A stretch of 25,023 bases of DNA from Halomonas halophila (GTDB lineage Bacteria; Pseudomonadota; Gammaproteobacteria; Pseudomonadales; Halomonadaceae), in assembly GCA_002433675.1 (NCBI GenBank), contig DJIP01000077.1, positions 1 through 25,023 on the forward strand, written 5' to 3'. Position 1 is the first letter of the stretch. Each line of letters opens with the position of its first letter. Made by a program: the position numbers and the translations under genes. Below are positions 15,590 to 23,230 of the stretch, in pieces. Below the pieces are notes generated by a model, which was not told the origin of the DNA, did not search any database, and worked only from the letters and a program-made list of their open reading frames with translations.

Positions 15590-16318
15590 ATGCACAGCAA
15601 GCAGGAATCAACGCGCACCAATACCTGGGTGGCACTGGTGATCGTCATCGCCAGTGCCGCTCTGAGCTACTGGCTGCTGGACAGTCGCGATGACGTCAAC
15701 GGAGGCGCCGCGGTATCACTGTTTTCGTTGGGTCTCGTCAGCGCGCTGGTGATCGGCTATTCCCGTTCGGTCAGTCAGATCAACGCCCTCGGCGCCCAGG
15801 TCAAGTTCAATCGCCTGAGCCAGGAAGCCGACGCCACGCGCAAATCGCTGGAACGCGACCGCCTTCACCTCTACCGCATGCTGATACCGCTGACGCTGAA
15901 GCACCCCGAGGGCGAACACGCCATCCACGGCGTCGATCCACGCGTACCAGCACTGCTGGAACTTGACGACAAGATCACCTCAGAAGGCCTTCAGTCCGAC
16001 CTGTCACCGGAACTCACCCGCGCGCTTCATCGTCTGCTGCATAGCCAGTACCACCGCATCATGGAACTGCTGCCACAGGACGCCTCGATGCCTGCCTCGC
16101 AACGGACATCATCACAGGGCCACGACGTTACTCCCGCTCAGCTCGGCGAGCTGCTGGATCGGGCCGAAGCCTCTCTCGAACGCCAAGGAGAGACCTCGAC
16201 GTCCCATGACGGCAGACAAAGGCTTCACAACAATATTCGCGTCAGCCGCCGCCTGCTGGCCAGCTACCACCGACTCGATGACGTCACCCCAAAGGCCCCG
16301 TCTGACGCCACTGTCTGA
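15590..16318 (+). CDS. Two-TM membrane protein of unknown function
   Basis: A 242-residue protein I cannot assign. Two hydrophobic stretches (about residues 13-30 and 39-57) separated by a short acidic loop suggest a hairpin anchor with the rest in the cytoplasm. After it, residues 63-95 are helix- and coiled-coil-prone (INALGAQVKFNRLSQEADATRKSLERDRLHLYRML). The C-terminal half is charged and Gln/Ser-rich with no known motif. A ribosome site (GGGAGG, then AAGG) lies directly upstream, and the codon use looks like its neighbours, so I take it as real. It could be a scaffold or sensor-like accessory protein; nothing in the sequence says which. It stands alone between a hairpin and a 189-base gap. 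Confidence 0.75.
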   Translation: MHSKQESTRTNTWVALVIVIASAALSYWLLDSRDDVNGGAAVSLFSLGLVSALVIGYSRSVSQINALGAQVKFNRLSQEADATRKSLERDRLHLYRMLIPLTLKHPEGEHAIHGVDPRVPALLELDDKITSEGLQSDLSPELTRALHRLLHSQYHRIMELLPQDASMPASQRTSSQGHDVTPAQLGELLDRAEASLERQGETSTSHDGRQRLHNNIRVSRRLLASYHRLDDVTPKAPSDATV

Positions 16319-16507
16319 GGCCCGCAGACCACCTCTCCCCGCTCGCCCCCGCCGGAGAGCATCGTCGTCCAGGCTGTGCCGGTTCGCTCCATCTTGTGCC
16401 CCCGACGCCGCCCCCCGAACTCGGCGCCCCGGGCCCTCGTCTACGCTGAGATGGCGGTTCATCACCGCAATGTCACATCCATCTTCGCGATCGGCGGGAG
16501 GCCTTCC

Positions 16508-18094
16508 ATGGCAGAGTCACTCACACAACAACAGGACGTTGACAGCGACAGCGGCGGCCGCTCGCCCCGGCTGATCTGGTCGTTGCGGGCCTTCGGTCTG
16601 GCCGGTGCGGGCATAGTCTGGGTGGCCCTGGCGGGTGCCGAGTCGATGTCACCGGACGCCCGCTGGGTGGCCGCCATCGGCACCCTGATGGCGATCTGGT
16701 GGATGACCGAGGCCATCCCGCTGTCGGTCACCTCGCTACTGCCCATCGTGTTGATCCCCATGCTGACCGAACGCACGGTGTCCGAGGCCACCGCTCCCTA
16801 CGCCAGCTCCATCGTGTTTCTGTTTCTCGGTGGCTTTCTGATCGCCATCGCCATGGAAAAGTGGCAATTGCACCGGCGTATCGCCCTGACCACCCTGCAT
16901 CGCGTCGGGGTAGAACCTCGCCGTATCGTGCTTGGCATGATGCTGGCCACCGGCTTCCTGTCCATGTGGGTGTCCAACACCGCCACCACCCTGATGATGC
17001 TGCCGATCGCGCTGTCGGTGCTGACCCTGGTGGTGGAACGCTCGAGTTCACAGGACAGTGATGCCGTCGGTGAAGACCTGCACAAGGGCGGCCGCGTCTC
17101 GGACATCATCAAGGATGACAACATCCGCAGCTTCGGTGTCTGCCTGGTGCTGGCCATCGCCTGGTCGGCCTCCATGGGCGGGCTCGGCACCCTGCTGGGT
17201 TCTCCCCCCAACGCCATCGTTGCCGGCTACGCCGCCGACGAACTGGGTCGGGACATCGGCTTTCTGCAGTGGATGATGGTCGGTCTGCCGCTGGCGTTGA
17301 CCTTTATTCTGATCGGTTGGGTGCTGATGACCCGGGTGCTCTATCGTTTCAAGCTCGATGAGATCCCCGGCGGCAAGGCGATGATCGAAGACCAGCTCGA
17401 TCACCTGGGACCGATTGGCCAGGGCGAGCGCATGGTGATGTTCGTGTTCGCCGGCGCGGCCTTTCTGTGGGTGGTGCCGGGGCTGATCGCCAGCCTGCCG
17501 CTGATCGGCGACTGGTTTTCGTTCCTCGATGCCCTCAATGACACCGCCATCGCCATCGCCGCCGGTATCGTGCTGTTCTTCCTTCCCGGCAACGCCAAGG
17601 GCGACATGGTGCTGGACTGGCAGGACGCCGAAGATGGCCTGCCCTGGGGCGTACTGCTGCTGTTCGGCGGCGGTCTATCGCTGGCCAGCGCGGTGGCGGC
17701 CTCGGGGCTCGACGGCTGGTTCGGCGAGCAGGTCAGTGCGCTGGGAGCGCTGCCGATGGTGGCGCTGGTGGTGGCGGTGACGACCATCGTGCTGTTTCTT
17801 ACCGAAATCACCTCCAACACCGCCACCGCCGCCACCTTCATCCCGGTGCTGGGCGGGGTTGCCGTCGGCATCGGCGCCGACGCCATGACGCTGCTGATAC
17901 CTGCCGCCTTCGCCGCGACCTGCGCCTTCATGCTGCCCGTGGGCACGCCGCCCAATGCGATCGTGTTCGGCTCCGGCGCCGTCACCATCTCGCAGATGGC
18001 CCGTGGCGGGATCGTGCTCAACGTGATCGGCGTGGCCCTGATCACCCTGTTCTGCTACGTACTCGGAGGGCTGGCCCTGGGCCTTAGCTTCTAG
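16508..18094 (+). CDS. Sodium-coupled dicarboxylate/anion symporter, DASS (SLC13) family
   Basis: A 528-residue inner-membrane carrier with about a dozen hydrophobic segments. The two family signature repeats are present: SMWVSNTATTLMMLPIALSVL in the first half and EITSNTATAATFIPVLGG in the second, both containing the SNT sodium/substrate motif. Each is followed by a Pro-rich helix hairpin (GSPPNAIVAGYA; PVGTPPNAIVFGSG). This supports Na+-driven uptake of a di- or tricarboxylate such as succinate or malate, as in VcINDY and SdcS; the exact substrate is not determinable. GGGAGG seven bases ahead supports the ATG at 16508 rather than an earlier in-frame GTG at 16376. The N-terminal 20 residues are hydrophilic. 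No operon partner is evident. Confidence 0.9.
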   Translation: MAESLTQQQDVDSDSGGRSPRLIWSLRAFGLAGAGIVWVALAGAESMSPDARWVAAIGTLMAIWWMTEAIPLSVTSLLPIVLIPMLTERTVSEATAPYASSIVFLFLGGFLIAIAMEKWQLHRRIALTTLHRVGVEPRRIVLGMMLATGFLSMWVSNTATTLMMLPIALSVLTLVVERSSSQDSDAVGEDLHKGGRVSDIIKDDNIRSFGVCLVLAIAWSASMGGLGTLLGSPPNAIVAGYAADELGRDIGFLQWMMVGLPLALTFILIGWVLMTRVLYRFKLDEIPGGKAMIEDQLDHLGPIGQGERMVMFVFAGAAFLWVVPGLIASLPLIGDWFSFLDALNDTAIAIAAGIVLFFLPGNAKGDMVLDWQDAEDGLPWGVLLLFGGGLSLASAVAASGLDGWFGEQVSALGALPMVALVVAVTTIVLFLTEITSNTATAATFIPVLGGVAVGIGADAMTLLIPAAFAATCAFMLPVGTPPNAIVFGSGAVTISQMARGGIVLNVIGVALITLFCYVLGGLALGLSF

Positions 18095-18127
18095 GCTTGT
18101 CTGAAAAGTGTCGGATTGCCCTGTTGT

Positions 18128-18167
18128 CGAGAGCACAGGCGGTTCCCGCCAGCCCCTGTCGCTCTCG
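18128..18167. terminator. Nested inverted repeat between convergent genes
   Basis: CGAGAG (18128-18133) pairs with CTCTCG (18162-18167). Inside, ACAGG pairs with CCTGT and GGCGG with CCGCC. Together they can fold into one long imperfect hairpin in the 91-base gap between the convergent DASS transporter and HD-domain genes. No T-tract follows on either strand, so a termination role is plausible but unproven. Confidence 0.4.
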
Positions 18168-18185
18168 CAGGAGGTACCAGGAGCC

Positions 18186-18800
18186 TCACCTTCCGGCGGG
18201 GCGCTCCCCTTCTTCCTGTTGCCGGAAATGCCGGAGTTGGCGCAGACGGGCCTCCGCCTGCTCCAGCACCTCCCAGGCCAGGCGACGAAGGCTGGCCTCA
18301 CCGTCGGTCATGGCCTCGAGCAAGGCTCGCTTTTCCTTCAGATAGAGGCGCGCAAATCCCGGGTCATGCTCGACGATGGAGCCGGTATTGTGGATCAGGT
18401 CGGCATACTTGATGGTCTGGGCGCGGGCGCCAGCACGTACCAGTCGCTCCAGCGCCAAGCGCTTGCGCACGGCGCGGTTGCCCACCTCGGGCCCTTCGAG
18501 ATCGCTTAGCGCTAAAACCAGCGTGGTCACCTCTTCACCGAAGTTGTCCCCCAGCGTCTGAGCCGTCACCTGGGTGTCTTCCAGCACATCGTGCAGCCAG
18601 GCAGCGGCCACCATGGCGGGGGCGTCGGGGCAATGACGGCTGACCAGCGCCGCCACCGCCGCCGGATGCTCAATGTAGGGGGTATCCAGGTACTTGCGCC
18701 GCTGACCGATGGCGCCATGGGCTGCGGTGGCGAAGAGCCTTGCCGCCTCCACGGTGTCGATGCCCGAATCCTCGCTTGCGTCGTTGGAAGGTGTGTCCAC
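18186..18800 (-). CDS. HD-domain hydrolase, (p)ppGpp-hydrolase (MESH1/SpoT-HD) type
   Basis: A 204-residue protein that is essentially one HD domain. The motif set follows the hydrolase half of SpoT/Rel and the small alarmone hydrolases: AHGAIGQRRKYLDTPYIEHPAAVA (H28, R34/R35, H45), LHDVLEDT (H70, D71, E74, D75), FGEEVTTLVLALSD, and KYADLIHNT (D134). This suggests Mn2+-dependent removal of pyrophosphate from (p)ppGpp or a related nucleotide. There is no synthetase domain, TGS or ACT domain. The C-terminal 50 residues are helical and charged. The start is a GTG at 18800 preceded by GGGAG; no nearer ATG would keep the first motif. It is divergent from metY and convergent with the transporter gene. 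Substrate is inferred; other nucleotide substrates are possible. Confidence 0.8.
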   Translation of the reverse strand: MDTPSNDASEDSGIDTVEAARLFATAAHGAIGQRRKYLDTPYIEHPAAVAALVSRHCPDAPAMVAAAWLHDVLEDTQVTAQTLGDNFGEEVTTLVLALSDLEGPEVGNRAVRKRLALERLVRAGARAQTIKYADLIHNTGSIVEHDPGFARLYLKEKRALLEAMTDGEASLRRLAWEVLEQAEARLRQLRHFRQQEEGERPAGR

Positions 18801-18972
18801 GCTGTCGCTCCCGTGTCATGTCTTTATCTTGCGCCCCGTTCGAGTTCCTTCGCCTGTTCAGCACCTTTTGCTGATTGAGGCCTCGGCCGCGGCGGCTTAG
18901 GCTGTCAGACCCAACATAAGACGCCACCAGGCGCCCCCTGGCCGACCAGGAATCGCCACCAAAGGAACTGCC

Positions 18973-20247
18973 ATGAAACGCGAAACCCTCGCCCTGCACC
19001 ACGGCTACGCCCCTGACGACCAGCACTCTGTCGCGGTCCCGATCCACCAGACTACCTCGTTTTCCTTCGACGACGCCCAGCATGCCGCCGACCTGTTCGA
19101 TCTCAAGGTCGAGGGAAACATCTATTCGCGCATCATGAACCCCACCTGCGCGGTGCTGGAAAATCGCGTCGCCGCCCTGGAAGGTGGTATCGCCGGCCTG
19201 GCGGTGGCCTCCGGCATGGCCGCCATCACCTATACGATCCAGACGCTTGCCGAAAGCGGTGACAATATCGTCTCGATCAGCGAACTCTACGGCGGCACCT
19301 ACAACCTCTTTGCCCACACCCTGCCGCGCCAGGGCATTGAGGTCCGCTTCGCCGACAAGGACGACCTCGCCGGCATCGCCGAGCGCATCGATGAACGCAC
19401 CAAGGCGGTGTTCTGCGAAAGTATCGGCAACCCTTCGGGCAGTGTGGTGGACATCGCCGCGCTCGCCCAGGTGGCCCACGATAACGGTGTGCCGCTGATC
19501 GTCGACAACACCGTGGCTACGCCCTTTCTGTGGCGCCCGATCGAACACGGCGCCGATATCGTGGTGCACTCCGCCACCAAGTATATCGGTGGTCACGGCA
19601 CCACCGTGGGTGGCGTGATCGTCGATTCCGGTCGCTTCCCCTGGGCCAGCCACGCCGAGCGCTTTGCGCTGCTCAACGAGCCCGACCCCTCCTACCACGG
19701 CATCAGCTATACCCGAGACGTCGGTGACGCCGCCTTTATCGCCCGCGCCCGAGTCGTACCCCTGCGCAACATGGGGGCGGCCCTCAGCGCCCAGGCCGCC
19801 TGGAACCTGCTGCAGGGCCTCGAGACACTGGCGCTGCGCATCGAGCGCATCTGTGCCAACACCCAGGCCATCGCCGAGTACCTCGAGGGCCATGAGGCGG
19901 TTTCCTGGGTCAAGTACGCCGGCCTTTCACATCACAAGGACCACGAGCTGGCCAAGCGCTACATGAACGGCCAGGCCTCCGGCATCTTGAGCTTCGGCAT
20001 CAAGGGCGGACGAGACGCCGGGGTGCGCTTCTACGACGCGCTCGGGCTGATCCTGCGGCTGGTCAATATCGGTGACGCCAAGACCTGCTCGGCGATTCCG
20101 GCGGTGACCACCCATCGCCAGCTCAATGACGAGGAACTCGCCGCCGCCGGGGTCACCCCGGACATGGTACGCCTGTCTGTGGGCATCGAGCATGTCGACG
20201 ATCTGATGGCGGACCTGGACCAGGCACTCAAGGCATCTCAGGGCTAG
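18973..20247 (+). CDS. metY: O-acetylhomoserine aminocarboxypropyltransferase (sulfhydrylase), MetY
   Basis: PLP enzyme of the Cys/Met-metabolism family that makes homocysteine from O-acetylhomoserine and sulfide. The 424-residue length is that of the MetY class (about 425-430), longer than MetB/MetC/MetZ (about 380-400). Seen: YSRIMNPT (51-58), ALEGGIAGLAVASGMAAI (PLP phosphate site), IVDNTVATPFLWRP with the PLP aspartate, and the lysine K203 in HSATKYIGGHGTT. The MetY-specific insert region SRFPWA...FALLNEPDPSYHGISY is represented by a close variant. AAAGGA lies just ahead of the ATG. A terminator-like hairpin follows at 20285. It probably provides direct sulfhydrylation in methionine synthesis, or recycles methanethiol. 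Confidence 0.95.
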   Translation: MKRETLALHHGYAPDDQHSVAVPIHQTTSFSFDDAQHAADLFDLKVEGNIYSRIMNPTCAVLENRVAALEGGIAGLAVASGMAAITYTIQTLAESGDNIVSISELYGGTYNLFAHTLPRQGIEVRFADKDDLAGIAERIDERTKAVFCESIGNPSGSVVDIAALAQVAHDNGVPLIVDNTVATPFLWRPIEHGADIVVHSATKYIGGHGTTVGGVIVDSGRFPWASHAERFALLNEPDPSYHGISYTRDVGDAAFIARARVVPLRNMGAALSAQAAWNLLQGLETLALRIERICANTQAIAEYLEGHEAVSWVKYAGLSHHKDHELAKRYMNGQASGILSFGIKGGRDAGVRFYDALGLILRLVNIGDAKTCSAIPAVTTHRQLNDEELAAAGVTPDMVRLSVGIEHVDDLMADLDQALKASQG

Positions 20248-20284
20248 CCCGGACGTCAGAAAGGAAGGAAGGTACGGGTGACAG

Positions 20285-20317
20285 CGTCCATCCACAGGGA
20301 TGGACGTTCCTCTTTTT
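20285..20317 (+). terminator. Terminator of metY (hairpin in repeat copy A)
   Basis: CGTCCATCC (20285-20293) pairs with GGATGGACG (20298-20306) around a four-base loop. On the plus strand it is followed by TTCCTCTTTTT, a usable T-tract for metY, which ends 37 bases upstream. The same hairpin recurs at 20452-20473 in copy B, where it lies just past the stop of the minus-strand gene. Confidence 0.75.
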
Positions 20318-20339
20318 ACATCTAGCCCAAGCTTTATAT

Positions 20340-20438
20340 CTAGCCAGAGCCCGGCACCGGTAGCCCCACCGGGGTCGGTGACGGCGGCAGCCAATCGCCC
20401 TTGATCAGGGCTTCGGCCGGGCGGTAGAAGCGGAGCAG
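20340..20438 (-). pseudogene. Orphan 3' fragment of a DUF1254-family gene
   Basis: On the minus strand this stretch reads LLRFYRPAEALIKGDWLPPSPTPVGLPVPGSG and then a stop, identical in protein from LRFYRP onward to the end of the intact gene next door. The rest of the gene is missing. Differences in the shared coding part (ctg/ctc for Leu twice, ggg/gga for Gly, cta/ttg for Leu) are all silent. That looks like the remains of a once functional tandem paralogue or the footprint of recombination with one. No start codon or ribosome site in the proper frame precedes it. Confidence 0.8.
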
Positions 20439-20451
20439 GTGTTCACGACAG

Positions 20452-20473
20452 CGTCCATCCTCAGGGATGGACG
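20452..20473 (-). terminator. Hairpin downstream of the DUF1254-family gene (repeat copy B)
   Basis: A 9-bp stem CGTCCATCC/GGATGGACG with a four-base loop, about 35 bases past the stop codon of the minus-strand gene. On that strand no T-tract follows, so it may be a weak terminator or an mRNA 3' end stabiliser. Its T-rich side (CTCTCTTT) faces the plus strand and would back up the metY terminator in copy A. Confidence 0.5.
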
Positions 20474-20506
20474 TTCCTCTCTTTACATCTAGCCCAAGCT
20501 TTATAT

Positions 20507-21565
20507 CTAGCCAGAGCCCGGCACCGGCAATCCCACCGGGGTCGGTGACGGCGGGAGCCAATCGCCCTTGATCAGGGCTTCGGCCGGGCGGTAGAAGCGC
20601 AGCGTGTACGTCCATCCCGGGGCGATCGCCAGATGGTTGGGTGCCTGGGGGTCACCGCCAAAGTGGATGGTCACCGAACCATCTTCGTTGGCGTCGGCCT
20701 CGACACTGGTCAGGGAGTGCGCCCCTTCGGCGCCCTCGATCAGACGCCCTCTGGCATCGTAGACGGTTACCGACCAGAACCCGGTGACCGGCACGTCCAC
20801 CGGAAGAATCAGCACCTGAGGCGTCTCGCCATCATTGTGAAGCGGACTGACGGTGACGTAGTAGGCGTCCTCGATAGGCTGGCCCAGCCACCCCGCGGCC
20901 GTCCCCCACAGATGACGCACCGGATCGACGCTGTCCTCGGCGCCAAACATGCCGTGACTGCCGGAGATAAAGGGCGACAGACCAAGCACCGCCTCTCTCA
21001 CCTTGCTCAGACGTTCCATGTCCCACTCGGGCAGTGACAGCTCTCCCGGGTCACCCTGGGACCACTCGATGGCATCCTGCAGCGCGTTGGCTTCTGCGAT
21101 GTCCGCACTCGAGTCGGCGTCCACCTGAGTACGGAACATGACCAGGGCATAGCGCGAACCGACGCTCTCTTCATCCAGCACGACCTCGCGTCCACCGTAG
21201 GCCATCATCGGGGTGTAGTGGTCCTGATTGACCACCTGCATGGACTGCAGTCGGGTGGCGCTGGCCGGGGCGGTGAAGGTCACCGGCGAGGCGAGATCGA
21301 AGACCCCGACGCTGTGCAGGATATCCCGATTGACCCGCACCACCTCAGCGTCCACCGGCAAGGGTGCGCGGTCATGGCGTAGGCTGCCAAAATAGCCATC
21401 ATCGGCATAGTTCTGGAAGTGGGTGTCGGTCTGCGCCCGCACATAGGTATCCAGATTGACCGCACCGTCCGAGCTCGTTGGCTCGGACGCCTCGACGGTC
21501 GCTACCACTGCGTTCGACACCAGGCCGCTTGCCATTGCCAGCAGCAGCCAGGAAAACCGCTTCAT
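20507..21565 (-). CDS. Secreted DUF1254/DUF1214-domain protein
   Basis: A 352-residue exported protein. The signal peptide MKRFSWLLLAMASGLVSNAVVATVEA is clear. The mature part has an N-terminal DUF1254-type region (FDLASPVTFTAPASATRLQSMQVVNQDHYTPMMAYGG; ALVMFRTQVD). Then comes a C-terminal DUF1214-type region (GQPIEDAYYVTVSP; VTGFWSVTVYDARGRLI; GSVTIHFGGDPQAPNHLAIAPGWTYTLRFYRPAEALIKGDW). Such proteins are common in proteobacteria and actinobacteria, and their biochemical role is not established. It is shorter than the usual two-domain form (about 450). I prefer the ATG at 21565, which leaves GGGGA about seven bases upstream; an in-frame ATG at 21571 is also possible. Its 3' end is part of the 167-bp tandem repeat, with an orphan copy next to it. 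Confidence 0.85.
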   Translation of the reverse strand: MKRFSWLLLAMASGLVSNAVVATVEASEPTSSDGAVNLDTYVRAQTDTHFQNYADDGYFGSLRHDRAPLPVDAEVVRVNRDILHSVGVFDLASPVTFTAPASATRLQSMQVVNQDHYTPMMAYGGREVVLDEESVGSRYALVMFRTQVDADSSADIAEANALQDAIEWSQGDPGELSLPEWDMERLSKVREAVLGLSPFISGSHGMFGAEDSVDPVRHLWGTAAGWLGQPIEDAYYVTVSPLHNDGETPQVLILPVDVPVTGFWSVTVYDARGRLIEGAEGAHSLTSVEADANEDGSVTIHFGGDPQAPNHLAIAPGWTYTLRFYRPAEALIKGDWLPPSPTPVGLPVPGSG

Positions 21566-21664
21566 TGTCATCCCCGCACCCCGATTGTCGGTCGCGAGCC
21601 CTGGCGGCCAGAGCCCTGCCTCTGGCTCAGCATAGCGTCTTCGCGGCGCGAAGGGCTCAACGGC

Positions 21665-21692
21665 AAAAAAACGGCGGCCCCGAGGGCCGCCG
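21665..21692 (-). terminator. Rho-independent terminator of pmbA
   Basis: On the minus strand CGGCGGCCC pairs with GGGCCGCCG around a three-base loop and is followed by seven T. It lies 47 bases past the pmbA stop. A very strong intrinsic terminator that also separates pmbA from the next minus-strand gene. Confidence 0.93.
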
Positions 21693-21739
21693 CATGTCTC
21701 ACTACACGGTGGGCAGTGACCAGGCGTGTCCAGAGACTG

Positions 21740-23080
21740 TCAGCTACCAGCGATAGTCATTTCGTCGACCAACCAGCTACCGCTGTGGATGCTGCCACGG
21801 GTATCGATATCGTCACCCAGCCCCACCAGGCCCTGGAACATGCCGGCCAGGTTGCCGGCGATGGTAAATTCCTCGACGGGATGCTGGATCTGCCCGTTTT
21901 CGACCCAGAAGCCGGCCGCACCACGGGAATAGTCACCGGTGACGCCGTTGACGCCCTGCCCCATCAGTTCGGTGACCAACACGCCCCGATCCATCTTCGA
22001 GAGCAGCGCTTCACGGCTTTCCAGCGGCGCCTCGAGCCGCAGGTTGCGTGCCCCGCCGGCGTTGGCGGTGGTCTGCATGCCGAGCCGGCGCGCACTGTAG
22101 GCCGACAGCATATAGCTGGCCAAACGCCCGTTCTCGATAAAGCGATTGTTGCGGGTCTGGACGCCGTCGCCGTCAAAGGGACTGCTTGCCATACCACCGA
22201 CCAGCATCGGCTGCTCGGCCAGGCTGAACCATTCAGGGAACAGGGTCTCGCCCAGGCGGCCACACAGGAAAGAGGCGTCGCGATAGATGGCGCCACCGGC
22301 CAGGGCCGACATCAGGTGGCCAATCAGGCCGCTTGCCAGGGTCGGATCGAACATCACCGGGAAGCGTCCGGTCTGGGGGCGCTGGCCGCCGAGGCGCTGC
22401 AGCGTGCGTTCGGCGGCGCTGCGACCGACCTCCGCCGGGTCACGCAGCGTCCGTGGATCCCGGGCACTGGTGTAGTCGTAGTCCCGCTGCATGCCGGACG
22501 CATCTTCGGCGATCAGCAGGCAGGAAAGCGAGTGACGGCTGCCGCGCTGGCTGCCAAGAAAGCCATGGCTGTTGGCGTAGACGCGAACGCCCTCACCGCT
22601 CGACAGGCTGGCACCGTCGGAGCTGCGGATACCGGGTTCAGCCAGGCCCGCCGCCTCGCAGGCAAGCGCCAGCTCTATCGCCCGGTCGGTGTCCAGCGCC
22701 CAGGGGTGGTGGACGTCGAGATCCGGCAACTCGGTCGCCATCAGTTCGGCGTCGGCAAGCCCGGAGGCGGGGTCCTCACCGGTATAGCGGGCGATGGCGA
22801 TGGCCTTCTCGACCACACTCTTGATCGAGGCATCGCTGGCGTCGGTGGACGAGGCGCTACCCTTGCGCTTGCCCAGATAGACGGTGACGGCGATACCCTG
22901 ATCGCGAGACAGCTCTACCGACTCCACATCGCCCTCGCGCACGCTCACACCGGTGCCCTGGTCGACGCTGGCGCCGACCTCGCAGGCATCCGCCCCCAGT
23001 CGCCGCGCAAGCTCGAGCGCGGTCTCGGCACGACTTTCCAGCACCGCCTGCTGGGCTCTGGCATCAAACGCCTGTGTCAT
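21740..23080 (-). CDS. pmbA: Metalloprotease subunit PmbA (TldE)
   Basis: The 446-residue product matches E. coli PmbA/TldE (450). With TldD it forms a heterodimeric protease that trims unfolded peptides, matures the microcin B17 precursor in E. coli, and helps degrade the antitoxin CcdA. Seen: GVSVREGDVESVELSRDQGIAVTVYLGKRKGSASS near the N terminus, the barrel regions SSPFDGDGVQTRNNRFIENGRLASYMLS, and VNGVTGDYSRGAAGFWVENGQIQHPVEEFTIAGNL. It lacks the HExxxH zinc motif, as expected for TldE; that is on TldD. GGAG six bases ahead fixes the start at 23080, although the frame remains open upstream to 23527, across yjgA. It is divergent from yjgA (150-base gap) and on the same strand as tldD beyond it. 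Confidence 0.95.
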   Translation of the reverse strand: MTQAFDARAQQAVLESRAETALELARRLGADACEVGASVDQGTGVSVREGDVESVELSRDQGIAVTVYLGKRKGSASSTDASDASIKSVVEKAIAIARYTGEDPASGLADAELMATELPDLDVHHPWALDTDRAIELALACEAAGLAEPGIRSSDGASLSSGEGVRVYANSHGFLGSQRGSRHSLSCLLIAEDASGMQRDYDYTSARDPRTLRDPAEVGRSAAERTLQRLGGQRPQTGRFPVMFDPTLASGLIGHLMSALAGGAIYRDASFLCGRLGETLFPEWFSLAEQPMLVGGMASSPFDGDGVQTRNNRFIENGRLASYMLSAYSARRLGMQTTANAGGARNLRLEAPLESREALLSKMDRGVLVTELMGQGVNGVTGDYSRGAAGFWVENGQIQHPVEEFTIAGNLAGMFQGLVGLGDDIDTRGSIHSGSWLVDEMTIAGS

Positions 23081-23150
23081 CTTGTACTCCTTGTCCGACC
23101 ACCCGGGCCGGCTGAGACTGTCATCCTGCGGCGCCTCGGGCGCCACAGGC

Positions 23151-23159
23151 TGGTATACT
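23151..23159 (+). promoter_or_regulatory. Extended -10 promoter element ahead of yjgA
   Basis: TGGTATACT, an extended -10 (TGn plus TATACT, five of six matches), lies 71 bases ahead of the yjgA start in the gap between divergent pmbA and yjgA. No good -35 is present 16-18 bases upstream, which extended -10 promoters tolerate. A GC-rich inverted repeat (GGCGCC-TCG-GGCGCC) lies just upstream, around 23130-23144. Confidence 0.55.
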
Positions 23160-23230
23160 TTCGCGGACGTCGCGCCCGGCGCGACCACCGCCTTTTTGAT
23201 TTTCCCCGATGCCTTCACCAGGGACCCGGT

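Larger units (their letters stand above)
20281..20614. repeat. 167-bp tandem direct repeat, two copies
   Basis: Copy A is 20281-20447 and copy B is 20448-20614. They align without gaps over about the first 156 bases with seven differences (roughly 95 percent identity), then drift apart. Each copy holds a 9-bp-stem hairpin, a short AT-containing stretch, and the last 30-odd codons and stop of the DUF1254-family gene on the minus strand. Copy B belongs to the intact gene; copy A is an orphan 3' end. In the coding part every difference between the copies is synonymous. Confidence 0.93.

Noticed and set aside
20340..20615. 91-codon minus-strand frame across both repeat copies
   Set aside because: It reads copy B in the wrong frame and only its end (copy A) matches the real protein; treated as a pseudogene fragment instead.
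21419..23230. Long plus-strand extension upstream of yjgA (frame open from 21419)
   Set aside because: Antisense to pmbA; the yjgA family begins at MTQDDL at 23231, where a ribosome site is present.
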